Part shown: piece by piece, positions 6,500 through 12,939 of the stretch | How the letters are laid out: each line of letters opens with the position of its first letter | Position numbering within the stretch: position 1 is the first letter of the stretch | Source of the DNA: Alphaproteobacteria bacterium | GTDB lineage: Bacteria; Pseudomonadota; Alphaproteobacteria; Micropepsales; Micropepsaceae | Length of the DNA stretch: 15,875 bases | Assembly: GCA_028869725.1 (NCBI GenBank) | Contig: JAGWRJ010000867.1 | Coordinates: 1 to 15,875 of the forward strand | Reading direction: 5' to 3' | Notes under the pieces: generated by a model | Told to the model about the DNA's origin: nothing | The model's input: the letters and a program-made list of their open reading frames with translations, nothing else | The model's database searches: none | Program-made: the position numbers and the translations under genes

Positions 6500-8107
6500 A
6501 TGATGCGCCGCCTCGTCTGCTCCCTGTTCGCACTCAGCGTGCTGGCCACCATGGGCGCTTGCGCCCCCCGCAGCAAAAGCGCCGGTCTTACCGTGATCAA
6601 TCGCGGCAACGGGCCGGACCTGAAGAGCCTTGACCCCGCCTATATCGACGGCAACTGGGAATACATGGTGGTCGGTGACATGTTGATGGGTCTCACCACC
6701 GTAGGACCCGATGGCAAGCCGGTGCCGGGCGCGGCCTCGCACTGGACCGTGTCCCGCGACGGACTCAGCTGGACCTTCTATTTACGCCATGAAACCTGGT
6801 CTGATGGCGTACCGGTGACAGCCGCTGATTTCATCACGGCATGGCGGCGCGAAGTCGACCCCAAAACCGGCGCGCTTTATTCCAACATTCTTTGGCCCAT
6901 CAAAAACGCCAAGGCGATTACGGAAGGCAAAATGCCGCCATCAGCCCTGGGTGTCGAGGCAGTAAACCCGCTTACGCTGAAGATCGAGTTGGCGCATCCA
7001 ACGCCCTATCTGCTGCAGATCATGGAACACGAGGCCACACTTCCGATCCCGCGGCACACCTACGTCAAATATGGCGCCAACTGGTCGGCAGTAAACCACT
7101 ACGTCGCCAATGGACCGTACATCGTCAAGACATGGATTCCGCTTGACCACATCACCCTCGTCAAGAACCCGCGCTTCTATGATGCCAAAGATGTGCACAT
7201 AGACGTAGAAAATTTCTATGTTACAAATGATACCGAAGCGGCACTCAAACGGTACCGGGCGGGAGAACTCGATACGCTTTCCAGCTATCCTGCGCTTGAG
7301 ATCAACTGGTTGCGGCGGAATATCCCAAACCAGATCAAGAGTGTGCCTTACCTTGCAACGGACTATATCGTCATCAACTTCAAGAATCCGCTTTTTGCCA
7401 ACAAGCGTCTGCGTGAGGTGCTCGAACTGGCGGTCGATCGCTCGAAGATTGTTGACCAGATCCGGCGTCTGGGCGAGCCACCGGCATTGTCCCTCGTGCC
7501 ACCTGGAATCTCGAACTATCCCCATACCGCGCAGCTCTGGTTCAAATCCATGCCCTATGCCCAGCGCCTGGCCAAAGCCCGGGCGATCATGCGGCAGATG
7601 GGATATGGGCCTGGCAGGCCCTTGCAGCTCAGCTACCTGACAGACACCAATCCGGACAACATGCGCACCGCTGCCGTCCTGCAGAGCATGTATGCTGCGG
7701 TCTATATCCAGATCAGCATCCGGGCCGAAGAGCTGCAGGACCAGCTTTCCGACATGCAGCAGGGCAATTTTCAGCTTGGAGACACTGCATGGGTCGCCGA
7801 CTTTGACGATGCAAGTAATTTTCTTGACCTTTTGCGCTGCGGCAATCAGCAAAATCTTGGAGAATACTGCAACCCACAGTTCGACACACTGATGGCAGAA
7901 GCGCAGCAGCAGCCAGACGCCAAAGTCCGGGGCAAAATTCTCTCCGCGGCGGAAGAGCTGGGGCTCAACGACTATGCCCTGATCCCCCTCTTCTTCAATG
8001 TGACGCAGAACCTCGTCAAACCTTATGTCAAGGGCTGGATTGCAAACCCGCAGGACCTGAACAGCACCCGGTGGCTGCGCATTGATCACCACTCCAGGCG
8101 CCGCTGA
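6500..8107 (+). CDS. oppA: Periplasmic oligopeptide-binding lipoprotein, OppA type (SBP_bac_5 family)
   Basis: Substrate-binding component that would hand peptides to OppBC. The 535-residue protein starts with MMRRLVCSLFALSVLATMGA followed by Cys21, a lipobox (TMGAC) for SPase II, with Met in the position where Leu is usual. Family landmarks are LKSLDPAYIDG, the YLRHETWSDGVPVTAADFI region (about 94-112) diagnostic of family 5 binding proteins, TGALYSNILWPIKNAKAI, VANGPYIVKTW, NPRFYDAK, RYRAGELDTL and NKRLREVLELAVDRSKIVDQ. The end, TQNLVKPYVKGWIANPQDLN, matches the usual OppA C-terminus. Start choice: AGGAG at 6488-6492 is 7 nt before ATG 6500. A second ATG at 6503 is possible. The gene is separated from oppBCDF by a gene on the other strand, so it needs its own promoter within 6420-6499. 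The peptide preference cannot be read from the sequence. Confidence 0.94.
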   Translation: MMRRLVCSLFALSVLATMGACAPRSKSAGLTVINRGNGPDLKSLDPAYIDGNWEYMVVGDMLMGLTTVGPDGKPVPGAASHWTVSRDGLSWTFYLRHETWSDGVPVTAADFITAWRREVDPKTGALYSNILWPIKNAKAITEGKMPPSALGVEAVNPLTLKIELAHPTPYLLQIMEHEATLPIPRHTYVKYGANWSAVNHYVANGPYIVKTWIPLDHITLVKNPRFYDAKDVHIDVENFYVTNDTEAALKRYRAGELDTLSSYPALEINWLRRNIPNQIKSVPYLATDYIVINFKNPLFANKRLREVLELAVDRSKIVDQIRRLGEPPALSLVPPGISNYPHTAQLWFKSMPYAQRLAKARAIMRQMGYGPGRPLQLSYLTDTNPDNMRTAAVLQSMYAAVYIQISIRAEELQDQLSDMQQGNFQLGDTAWVADFDDASNFLDLLRCGNQQNLGEYCNPQFDTLMAEAQQQPDAKVRGKILSAAEELGLNDYALIPLFFNVTQNLVKPYVKGWIANPQDLNSTRWLRIDHHSRRR

Positions 8108-8160
8108 CTAACTCAACGTGCTCGGCGTCCACCCGCGCGCCAGGGATCCGCGGTAGTGAC

Positions 8161-8258
8161 GGCAGTCTGCGCAGACGCACATGGCATCGTCCAATCGGTC
8201 AGCCAACCTGCACGACCAGCCACTGCTCTGGACCCTGACTGCGTTCCCGGGCAGTCTG
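8161..8258. promoter_or_regulatory. Palindrome and direct repeat upstream of the ModE-like gene
   Basis: A perfect 12-bp palindrome GTCTGCGCAGAC lies at 8165-8176. The 9-mer GGCAGTCTG, whose last part is the left half of that palindrome, occurs at 8161-8169 and again at 8250-8258, the second copy just before the regulator start codon (8264). Repeated half-sites in front of a winged-helix regulator gene are consistent with an autoregulatory operator. This is inference: I see no CGTTATATA-like canonical ModE box and no certain promoter. Confidence 0.3.
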
Positions 8259-8263
8259 ACAGA

Positions 8264-8653
8264 ATGACACGGCTGACGATCCGGATTGATTTTGACGAGC
8301 GCGGCAGTTTTGGGCCGGGTAAGGCGCGCCTCCTGGAGTTGATCGCCGAGCTCGCGTCTTTGCGCCAGGCAGCGTCCGCCATGGATATGAGCTACCGTCA
8401 GGCCTGGCTCCTCATCAAGGCTGCCGAAGACAGCTTTGGCGCACCACTGGTGGAAACCACAACCGGCGGCACCCATGGTGGCGGCTCGCGGCTCACGTCC
8501 CTGGGCGAGACGGTGCTGGAGCACTATCGTGCCATCGAAAGCAAGGCTAACCGCTCCGCCAAGCAGGAAATCGCCGACCTGGACCGGCTCGCAACCCCTA
8601 GAGGCACATCCGCCTCTTTGCCCCGCAAGCTGCGTCCTCGTAAGAAGCCCTAA
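8264..8653 (+). CDS. Stand-alone ModE-type winged-helix DNA-binding regulator
   Basis: A 129-residue protein matching the N-terminal DNA-binding domain of ModE, the molybdate-responsive repressor, which is related to LysR-type winged helices. Visible family features: FGPGKARLLELIAELASLRQ (about 16-35), the recognition region AASAMDMSYRQAWLLIKAAE (36-55), PLVETTTGGTHGGGSRLT (the wing, about 61-78) and LGETVLEHYRAIES. No C-terminal MOP/TOBE molybdate-binding repeats follow. The tail is basic (RKLRPRKKP). Such short proteins are known as ModE-like regulators, and without the ligand domain their signal is unknown. The frame is open upstream to a GTG at 8156, but homology begins at ATG 8264, which has only a weak ribosome-binding site. 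It follows oppA after 156 nt in the same direction. Regulation of oppA, or of a molybdenum function elsewhere, is speculation. Confidence 0.88.
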   Translation: MTRLTIRIDFDERGSFGPGKARLLELIAELASLRQAASAMDMSYRQAWLLIKAAEDSFGAPLVETTTGGTHGGGSRLTSLGETVLEHYRAIESKANRSAKQEIADLDRLATPRGTSASLPRKLRPRKKP

Positions 8654-8940
8654 GCTCACTCGCCTCGACCCTCAAACGTTGTTGCGCCGCATCCCAACCA
8701 GCTTGACCACAGATCATCGACACCGTGGTTTCTGTGCGTGCTGCGTAGCAGCGGCTACGTTCTGGCCTGACATACGATCGCGACAAGAGTGGTGACGCGC
8801 CAGGCACAGAGAACCATCTCCGTCATTGTGGACTGAACTAAGCCGGTAACCTGCCACAGGGGATCAGGAGATGCGTCAGTTGCATCTGCATTGCTCCAGC
8901 TTTTGCTCACAGCCGTGGAACCAGATAACCCTTATTTCCA
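8654..8940. other. Non-coding gap between the ModE-like gene and kdpE
   Basis: This 287-bp stretch separates two gene blocks that point toward each other. I find no convincing gene. It holds a perfect 6-bp hairpin CGTAGC-AGCG-GCTACG (8744-8759) without a following T-run, and the hairpin at 8915-8941 listed separately. An open frame starting at ATG 8871 runs antisense into kdpE and has no recognisable protein. No tRNA or insertion-sequence end was seen. Confidence 0.5.
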
Positions 8941-8941
8941 C
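8915..8941 (-). terminator. Possible hairpin at the end of kdpE
   Basis: GTGGAA (8915-8920) pairs with TTCCAC (8936-8941). Inside, ATAA (8925-8928) pairs with TTAT (8932-8935) around a CCC loop, leaving a 4-nt bulge (8921-8924). The structure touches the kdpE stop codon (8941-8943) and lies between convergent genes, as a terminator would. There is no U-tract on either side, so it is at best a weak or factor-dependent terminator. Confidence 0.3.
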
Positions 8942-9630
8942 TAGCATTTCAAGCGGTATCCCACACCCTGCTCGGTCAAGAGCAGAACCGGTCGCTGAGG
9001 ATCAGTTTCGATCTTCTGTCGAAGGCGACCAACATAAATCCGCAGATACGCGACATCGGCTCCCGCTCCCCATGCCTGCTCGAGGATAAAGCGATGGGTA
9101 AGGACCTTACCAGCATGGGTGATCAACAAGCGGAGCAGGTCATATTCGCGCGGCGTCAGCTTGACTACCTCGCCTCGTACGGTCACGAGCCTGCGCACCA
9201 GATCAACGCGAAGATCGCCGCTACAAAAAACTGGTTCCTCTCCACCTTCCTGCATGCGATGACGCACCGCCGCGCGTAGCCGTGCCATCAGCTCATCCAA
9301 TCCGAACGGCTTGGTAACATAGTCGTCAGCACCCATATCGAGCGCACGCACTTTTCCCTCTTCATCATTGCGACTCGACAGAACGACGATGGGAACGCTC
9401 ATCCCCGCCGCGCGCGCCTGCGCAATAACGTCAAAGCCGCTCATACGAGGAAGACCGAGGTCAAGTAGTACAACATCGAAACTGTTGCGGCGTAGCAACT
9501 TGAGGGTTTCCTCTCCATCCGTAGCTTCCACCACCGAATAACCTTCGGCACCAAGACTGGTACGCAGAAAGCGCCGTATGGCCGGCTCGTCGTCAACCAC
9601 GAGTACGCGCAATGGCATTCCGGACGTCAC
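8941..9630 (-). CDS. kdpE: KdpE, OmpR-family response regulator of the Kdp system
   Basis: Cytoplasmic transcription factor that, once phosphorylated by KdpD, activates the kdpFABC promoter under K+ limitation. It is 229 residues (E. coli about 225). The receiver domain (about 6-120) has the acidic pocket Asp13-Asp14, phospho-acceptor Asp57 in VVLLDLGLPRMSG, Ser85 and Lys107 in DDYVTKPFGLDEL. The winged-helix domain follows, with LTPREYDLLRLLITHAGKVL and the C-terminal YLRIYVGRLRQKIE and QGVGYRLKC. The start is a GTG (9630-9628) that overlaps the kdpD stop TGA by GTGA. A strong GGAAGGAG lies about 8 nt upstream, which favours it over the internal ATG at 9618. This tight coupling suggests kdpE is normally translated with kdpD. 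Because kdpD carries a frameshift well upstream, coupling would depend on ribosomes entering the C-terminal kdpD frame. Confidence 0.96.
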   Translation of the reverse strand: MTSGMPLRVLVVDDEPAIRRFLRTSLGAEGYSVVEATDGEETLKLLRRNSFDVVLLDLGLPRMSGFDVIAQARAAGMSVPIVVLSSRNDEEGKVRALDMGADDYVTKPFGLDELMARLRAAVRHRMQEGGEEPVFCSGDLRVDLVRRLVTVRGEVVKLTPREYDLLRLLITHAGKVLTHRFILEQAWGAGADVAYLRIYVGRLRQKIETDPQRPVLLLTEQGVGYRLKC

Positions 9631-10517
9631 AGGGACGCTCCTTCCTCGGCAACGGGCCGGATCGCCAGAGGCAGGGTTATCGTGAACATAGCTCCCCGTT
9701 GATCCCCGCGATTGGCGGCCACCACTGTCCCCCCTATCGCCTCGATGAAGCCGCGGCAGATCGCAAGCCCAAGCCCCGTACCCGCGCGTTTACTATCGCT
9801 GGCATCCAGGCGGTGAAACTTGTCGAATATGCGATCCAGTGATCCCTCCGGAATACCAGGGCCATTATCCGCAATCACCAGCTGCAGGTATCTGCCCTGC
9901 ACCCGGGCCTTTATCTCTATTCTGGCCCCGGGACCGGCGTGTTTGGCTGCGTTATCAAGGAGATTGAATAGTGCCTGTTCAAGAAGAACCGCATCAGCCC
10001 TGACGTATGGAAGATCGCTCTGAATATCCGTTATGACTGTACTTTCTGCCAGCACTGCTCGGGCTCTGGCCAGTGCGCTGCCAATGACATCTGCTGCATC
10101 TACATTATCAAGGCGCGGCCGCAGTCCTCCGGACTCAAGGCGAGTCATGTCCAAAAGATTGGCGATAAAGCGATTCAGGCGCTGGGATTCATCAGTAATC
10201 GTAGACAACATCTCCATGCGATCGTCCGGGCTTAAACCGTCGCCATAGCTTTTCAGGGTCATTGCCGCCCCCAGAATCGAGGCTAGCGGGGTGCGCAGGT
10301 CGTGGCTCAGGGACGTAAGAAGCGCCGCCTGAAGTCGTTCAGCCTCAGAGGCAATCCGTGCACGGTCAAATTCCTCCGCGAGCTGGATGCGTTCAATGGC
10401 AATGGCTATTTGGTCGGCAAGCGCGTCAAGAAGGCGGCGCTGATCCGGGGTCAGAAGCGGTCCGGCCCCGTCATCATCAAGACCGATTATGCCGACCACA
10501 TCCCGGCCCGTGCGCAT
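9627..10517 (-). CDS. kdpD: KdpD C-terminal part: end of GAF-like domain, HisKA and HATPase
   Basis: This frame carries the kinase half. H-box SLSHDLRTPLASILGAA holds the phospho-histidine (about residue 676 of the rebuilt protein). The N-box is NLLDNAAKHAG (Asn about 793), G1 is DNGPGIP, F-box FDKFHR and G2 GTGLGLAI. All kinase motifs are intact. I set the start at the first useful ATG (10517), which begins MRTGRDVVG. An AGGAG (10530-10534) lies 12 nt upstream, rather far. The frame itself is open up to 10646. If translated alone, the product would be a soluble kinase of about 296 residues, lacking the sensor and membrane parts. It ends with the GTGA overlap into kdpE. Independent expression is uncertain. 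Confidence 0.7.
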   Translation of the reverse strand: MRTGRDVVGIIGLDDDGAGPLLTPDQRRLLDALADQIAIAIERIQLAEEFDRARIASEAERLQAALLTSLSHDLRTPLASILGAAMTLKSYGDGLSPDDRMEMLSTITDESQRLNRFIANLLDMTRLESGGLRPRLDNVDAADVIGSALARARAVLAESTVITDIQSDLPYVRADAVLLEQALFNLLDNAAKHAGPGARIEIKARVQGRYLQLVIADNGPGIPEGSLDRIFDKFHRLDASDSKRAGTGLGLAICRGFIEAIGGTVVAANRGDQRGAMFTITLPLAIRPVAEEGASL

Positions 10518-12328
10518 AGGCAAAAAAGTCTCCTGGCCCCAGTCAGAGTGTCTGCCCCGCGGCCAGCAGATGCCCCATGGCTCCAGGCCCATTTGGCGGC
10601 CGCCAGATCGGTATCCGTGAGGATATCCTCTGGAGGATAGCCGCAACGAATAACCAGGCTGCCGTCTTCAGGCAGAAGAAGCACGACACGGACCTTCAGC
10701 ATACTGGAGATCTGATACGCTGCAGCCCATAACAGATCATCCAGCTCAGCGATGGCGGCAAGCTTGCGGCTGAACAAATACAGACTCTCAGTTACGCGTG
10801 CACGCTCCTGCGCTGCAACTGCCTGAGCACGAATCCGTGCAGTGAGGTTGCTGGTAATCACGGCCACCACTGCGAAAAAGAACAGAGCGATGACATTATC
10901 AGGATCTGCTACCGTAAAGGTATAGAGTGGAGGCAAGAAGAAAAAGTTGTATGCAAGCGTCGCGAGCACGCAGGTAAAAAGTGCGGGCCACAGACCATAG
11001 GCCACGGCGCTACCCAGTACCGCAGTCAAAAACACCAACGCGACGTTCGTAATATTAAAGAGACTTAAAGCTTCACCTACCAGGAGCGCTGCGAAGACGG
11101 CACCAGTGCTCCCCAAATAGGCATATCTGTCTCCTAGAGCTGTAGGCCTTGACAGCCATCTCCAACTGAGACCGCGTGGGATCGGTTCAGACGACGGCAC
11201 GATGTGGAGGTTGATATCGCCGGCCCGGCGGATCACCGCACTCAGGAACGAGCCACGCACCAACTCCCATAGACGGAGCTTTGGAGAGCTGGACAATACC
11301 ACATGTGTAAAATTATTCGCACGCGCGTAGTCGATGATGGCCTCCGCCGCATTTGGCGCCGGCAAAGTAACCACCTGACCGCCCAAGCGCTCGGCCATGC
11401 GCAGAGCTTCTGCAATCCGGTCCCGCTCGGTTTCGCTGAGATTGGCGGTGTGAGATGTTTCTATGTAGATTGCCGTCCAGGAGCCCTTCAGCCGATCGGC
11501 TAGCCTACGCGTAAACCGGACCAGCGCCTGTGAGCTAGCCCGCTCGTTGACACATACAAGTACCCGCTCACTTGATTCCCACGGCCCCTTTATCGCATGG
11601 GACCGCATGTAGTTAAGAACCTGCTCGTCGACCCTTTGAGCCGTACGCCGCAATGCCAGCTCGCGCAAAGCCGCGAGGTTTCCCGGCATGAAGTAGTGCC
11701 GCACGGCGCGAGCCGCGGTTTCGGGAACATATACCTTTCCCTCCCTCAGTCGCTGTAAAAGATCATCTGGTGTCGTGTCCACAAGCTCGACCTCGTCGGC
11801 GCGGTCCAGCACTGAATCCGGCACAATCTCACGCACCCTGATGCGCGTGATCTTCGCAACCACGTCATTCAGACTTTCAATGTGCTGGATATTGAGCGTC
11901 GTGTAGACGTCGATTCCCGCCTCCAGCAGTTCCTCGACATCCATGTACCGCTTCGGATGTCGGCTCCCCGGCGCGTTGCTGTGAGCAAGTTCATCGACCA
12001 GTACAAGCCTGGGATGACGCTGAAGCACGGCATCCAGATCCATCTCCAGAAGTACTTGCCCCTTATAGGGAATTCGCTTCTTGGGGATGTTCTCAAGACC
12101 ACGGGTCAGAATATCGGTTTCCACCCGGCCATGGGTTTCGACAACGCCGATAACAACGTCGTCTCCGTCAAGGCATCTGGCTTTCGCCTGCTGGAGCATC
12201 TCAAAGGTCTTGCCGACGCCCGGAGCTGCTCCCAGAAAGACCTTCAGACGACCCCGTCCTTCCTGCTTTGCTGCCTCCAGCAAAGCTTCCGGTGAGGGCC
12301 TCGCTGCCTCCTTCCGCTCGTCGCTCAT
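10487..12328 (-). CDS. kdpD: KdpD N-terminal part: sensor domain, Usp domain and membrane domain
   Basis: As read, this frame yields 613 residues, of which 602 are genuine KdpD and the last 11 (CLCARAGMWSA) are out of frame. The KdpD domain carries Walker A GAAPGVGKT (33-41), VETHGR and LVLVDELAHSNAPGSRH, the conserved segment of the N-terminal KdpD ATP-binding fold. A universal-stress-protein-like domain follows at about 250-370 (RVLVCVNERASS, HVVLSSSPKLRLWELVRGS). Four closely packed membrane helices occupy about 400-500 (the DUF4118 region), and then the linker and GAF-like domain begin. The ATG at 12328 is 9 nt beyond the kdpC stop. On its own this product would be membrane-anchored and able to sense but not to phosphorylate KdpE. 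N-terminal KdpD fragments without a kinase occur naturally in some bacteria, so residual function is conceivable. Confidence 0.88.
   Translation of the reverse strand: MSDERKEAARPSPEALLEAAKQEGRGRLKVFLGAAPGVGKTFEMLQQAKARCLDGDDVVIGVVETHGRVETDILTRGLENIPKKRIPYKGQVLLEMDLDAVLQRHPRLVLVDELAHSNAPGSRHPKRYMDVEELLEAGIDVYTTLNIQHIESLNDVVAKITRIRVREIVPDSVLDRADEVELVDTTPDDLLQRLREGKVYVPETAARAVRHYFMPGNLAALRELALRRTAQRVDEQVLNYMRSHAIKGPWESSERVLVCVNERASSQALVRFTRRLADRLKGSWTAIYIETSHTANLSETERDRIAEALRMAERLGGQVVTLPAPNAAEAIIDYARANNFTHVVLSSSPKLRLWELVRGSFLSAVIRRAGDINLHIVPSSEPIPRGLSWRWLSRPTALGDRYAYLGSTGAVFAALLVGEALSLFNITNVALVFLTAVLGSAVAYGLWPALFTCVLATLAYNFFFLPPLYTFTVADPDNVIALFFFAVVAVITSNLTARIRAQAVAAQERARVTESLYLFSRKLAAIAELDDLLWAAAYQISSMLKVRVVLLLPEDGSLVIRCGYPPEDILTDTDLAAAKWAWSHGASAGRGADTLTGARRLFCLCARAGMWSA
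10522..10527 (-). other. Homopolymer frameshift site in kdpD (T6 on the coding strand)
   Basis: On the coding strand the sequence reads AGGAGAC, then six T, then GCCTATG. Codons in the first frame are CTT TTT TGC. Adding one T gives CTT TTT TTG CCT ATG (Leu-Phe-Leu-Pro-Met), which joins the two KdpD frames at a conserved point. The change is therefore a one-base deletion in the run relative to the expected frame. It lies within the KdpD GAF-to-kinase linker. Confidence 0.8.
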
Positions 12329-12337
12329 CTACCCAGT

Positions 12338-12928
12338 CTAGCGCATCGCAGTGCTGGAATGCAGAGCAGAAAGTCGGTCCAGAGCGAGGTTCAGCTCCAG
12401 AACGTTGACATGTGGCTCGCCGAAGATCCCCAATACCCGGTTTTCGATGTGCGACTGCACCACCGCACGTACCATTGGGAGCGGAAGATTGCGCGCTGCT
12501 GCTACTGCCGGAACCTGAAACAACGCTCCGGCTGGAGAAATATCCGGGTCTACTCCACTGCCCGACGCGGTTACCAGGTCTTCCGGCACCTTTACTCCAG
12601 GATTTTCCGGAGCCAGGTTCCTTACTGCCCGACGCACCCGCCGTGCTAGAGCGAGCGACGTTGGCCCCAGATTGGATCCTCCGGATGACGCTGCATTGTA
12701 GGGCGGCGTCGTCGCAGATGGCCGGCCATGGAAATAGGCCGTCGAGGAAAACGGCTGTTCAATCAGGACCGATCCGATAACCCGGCCGTGAGATCGGATC
12801 AGGCTGCCATGCGCTTGAAATGGAAAAAGCCCCAGAGCTGTCGCGGTTACTGCCAGTGGGTAGATCAGCCCTGTCAGCACGGTCATCACCACCATCATCA
12901 GAAAGGAGCGCGCAAGATGTTCGAACAT
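12338..12928 (-). CDS. kdpC: KdpC, membrane subunit of the K+-transporting ATPase
   Basis: KdpC is the single-span subunit that stabilises the KdpFABC complex and raises its affinity for ATP and K+. The 196-residue protein has an N-terminal membrane helix (about 9-31) followed by a periplasmic domain. The conserved elements are FPFQAHGSLI, YFHGRPSA (65-72), YNAASSGGSNLGPT (77-90), DLVTASGSGVDPDISP (117-132) and AAARNLP, followed by a C-terminal segment with NVLELNLALD. The start at 12928 (MFEHLARSF) is preferred because GGGAG lies 5 nt upstream. An earlier ATG at 12940 overlaps the kdpB stop as TGATG and would add four residues. It is near E. coli KdpC in length (about 190). All signs indicate an intact gene. 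kdpD begins 9 nt after its stop. Confidence 0.95.
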   Translation of the reverse strand: MFEHLARSFLMMVVMTVLTGLIYPLAVTATALGLFPFQAHGSLIRSHGRVIGSVLIEQPFSSTAYFHGRPSATTPPYNAASSGGSNLGPTSLALARRVRRAVRNLAPENPGVKVPEDLVTASGSGVDPDISPAGALFQVPAVAAARNLPLPMVRAVVQSHIENRVLGIFGEPHVNVLELNLALDRLSALHSSTAMR

Positions 12929-12939
12929 GTTCACTCCCA

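Larger units (their letters stand above)
9627..12328 (-). pseudogene. kdpD: kdpD, K+ sensor histidine kinase gene, interrupted by a single-base frameshift
   Basis: KdpD is the inner-membrane sensor kinase that phosphorylates KdpE when K+ is limiting. The locus encodes a full set of KdpD domains in the right order, but in two frames. Joined at the T6 run (10522-10527), the frames give about 900 residues, against 894 in E. coli. The first frame holds the N-terminal KdpD domain, the Usp domain, four membrane helices and the start of the GAF-like domain. The second holds the rest of GAF, HisKA and HATPase. Frame one reads GARRLF and then runs to a stop at 10487. Frame two picks up at LPMRTGRDVVGIIG, the normal continuation. 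One additional T would restore a continuous reading frame. Either this is an inactivating mutation, a homopolymer sequencing error, or (less likely) recoding. The two pieces are listed separately below. Confidence 0.85.

Noticed and set aside
5817..6503. Plus-strand open frame of 228 codons across the secreted-protein gene
   Set aside because: It is antisense to the signal-peptide gene, has no recognisable protein features, and that gene has a proper start, signal and conserved-looking domain.
6941..8092. Long minus-strand open frame of 383 codons within oppA
   Set aside because: It is fully antisense to a clear OppA coding region and its translation resembles no known family.
8598..8807. 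Minus-strand 69-codon frame overlapping the end of the ModE-like gene
   Set aside because: It has no ribosome-binding site and no recognisable sequence, and it overlaps a supported gene.
8871..9089. Small plus-strand open frame starting near AGGAG in the gap before kdpE
   Set aside because: The AGGAG directly abuts the ATG, most of the frame is antisense to kdpE, and the peptide has no recognisable features.
10515..10534. Programmed -1 frameshifting as the explanation for split kdpD
   Set aside because: The zero-frame codons CTT TTT do not form the usual X-XXY-YYZ heptamer, the SD-like AGGAG is too close for a typical -1 stimulator, and I see no strong downstream stem. It is not excluded, but mutation or sequencing error is simpler.
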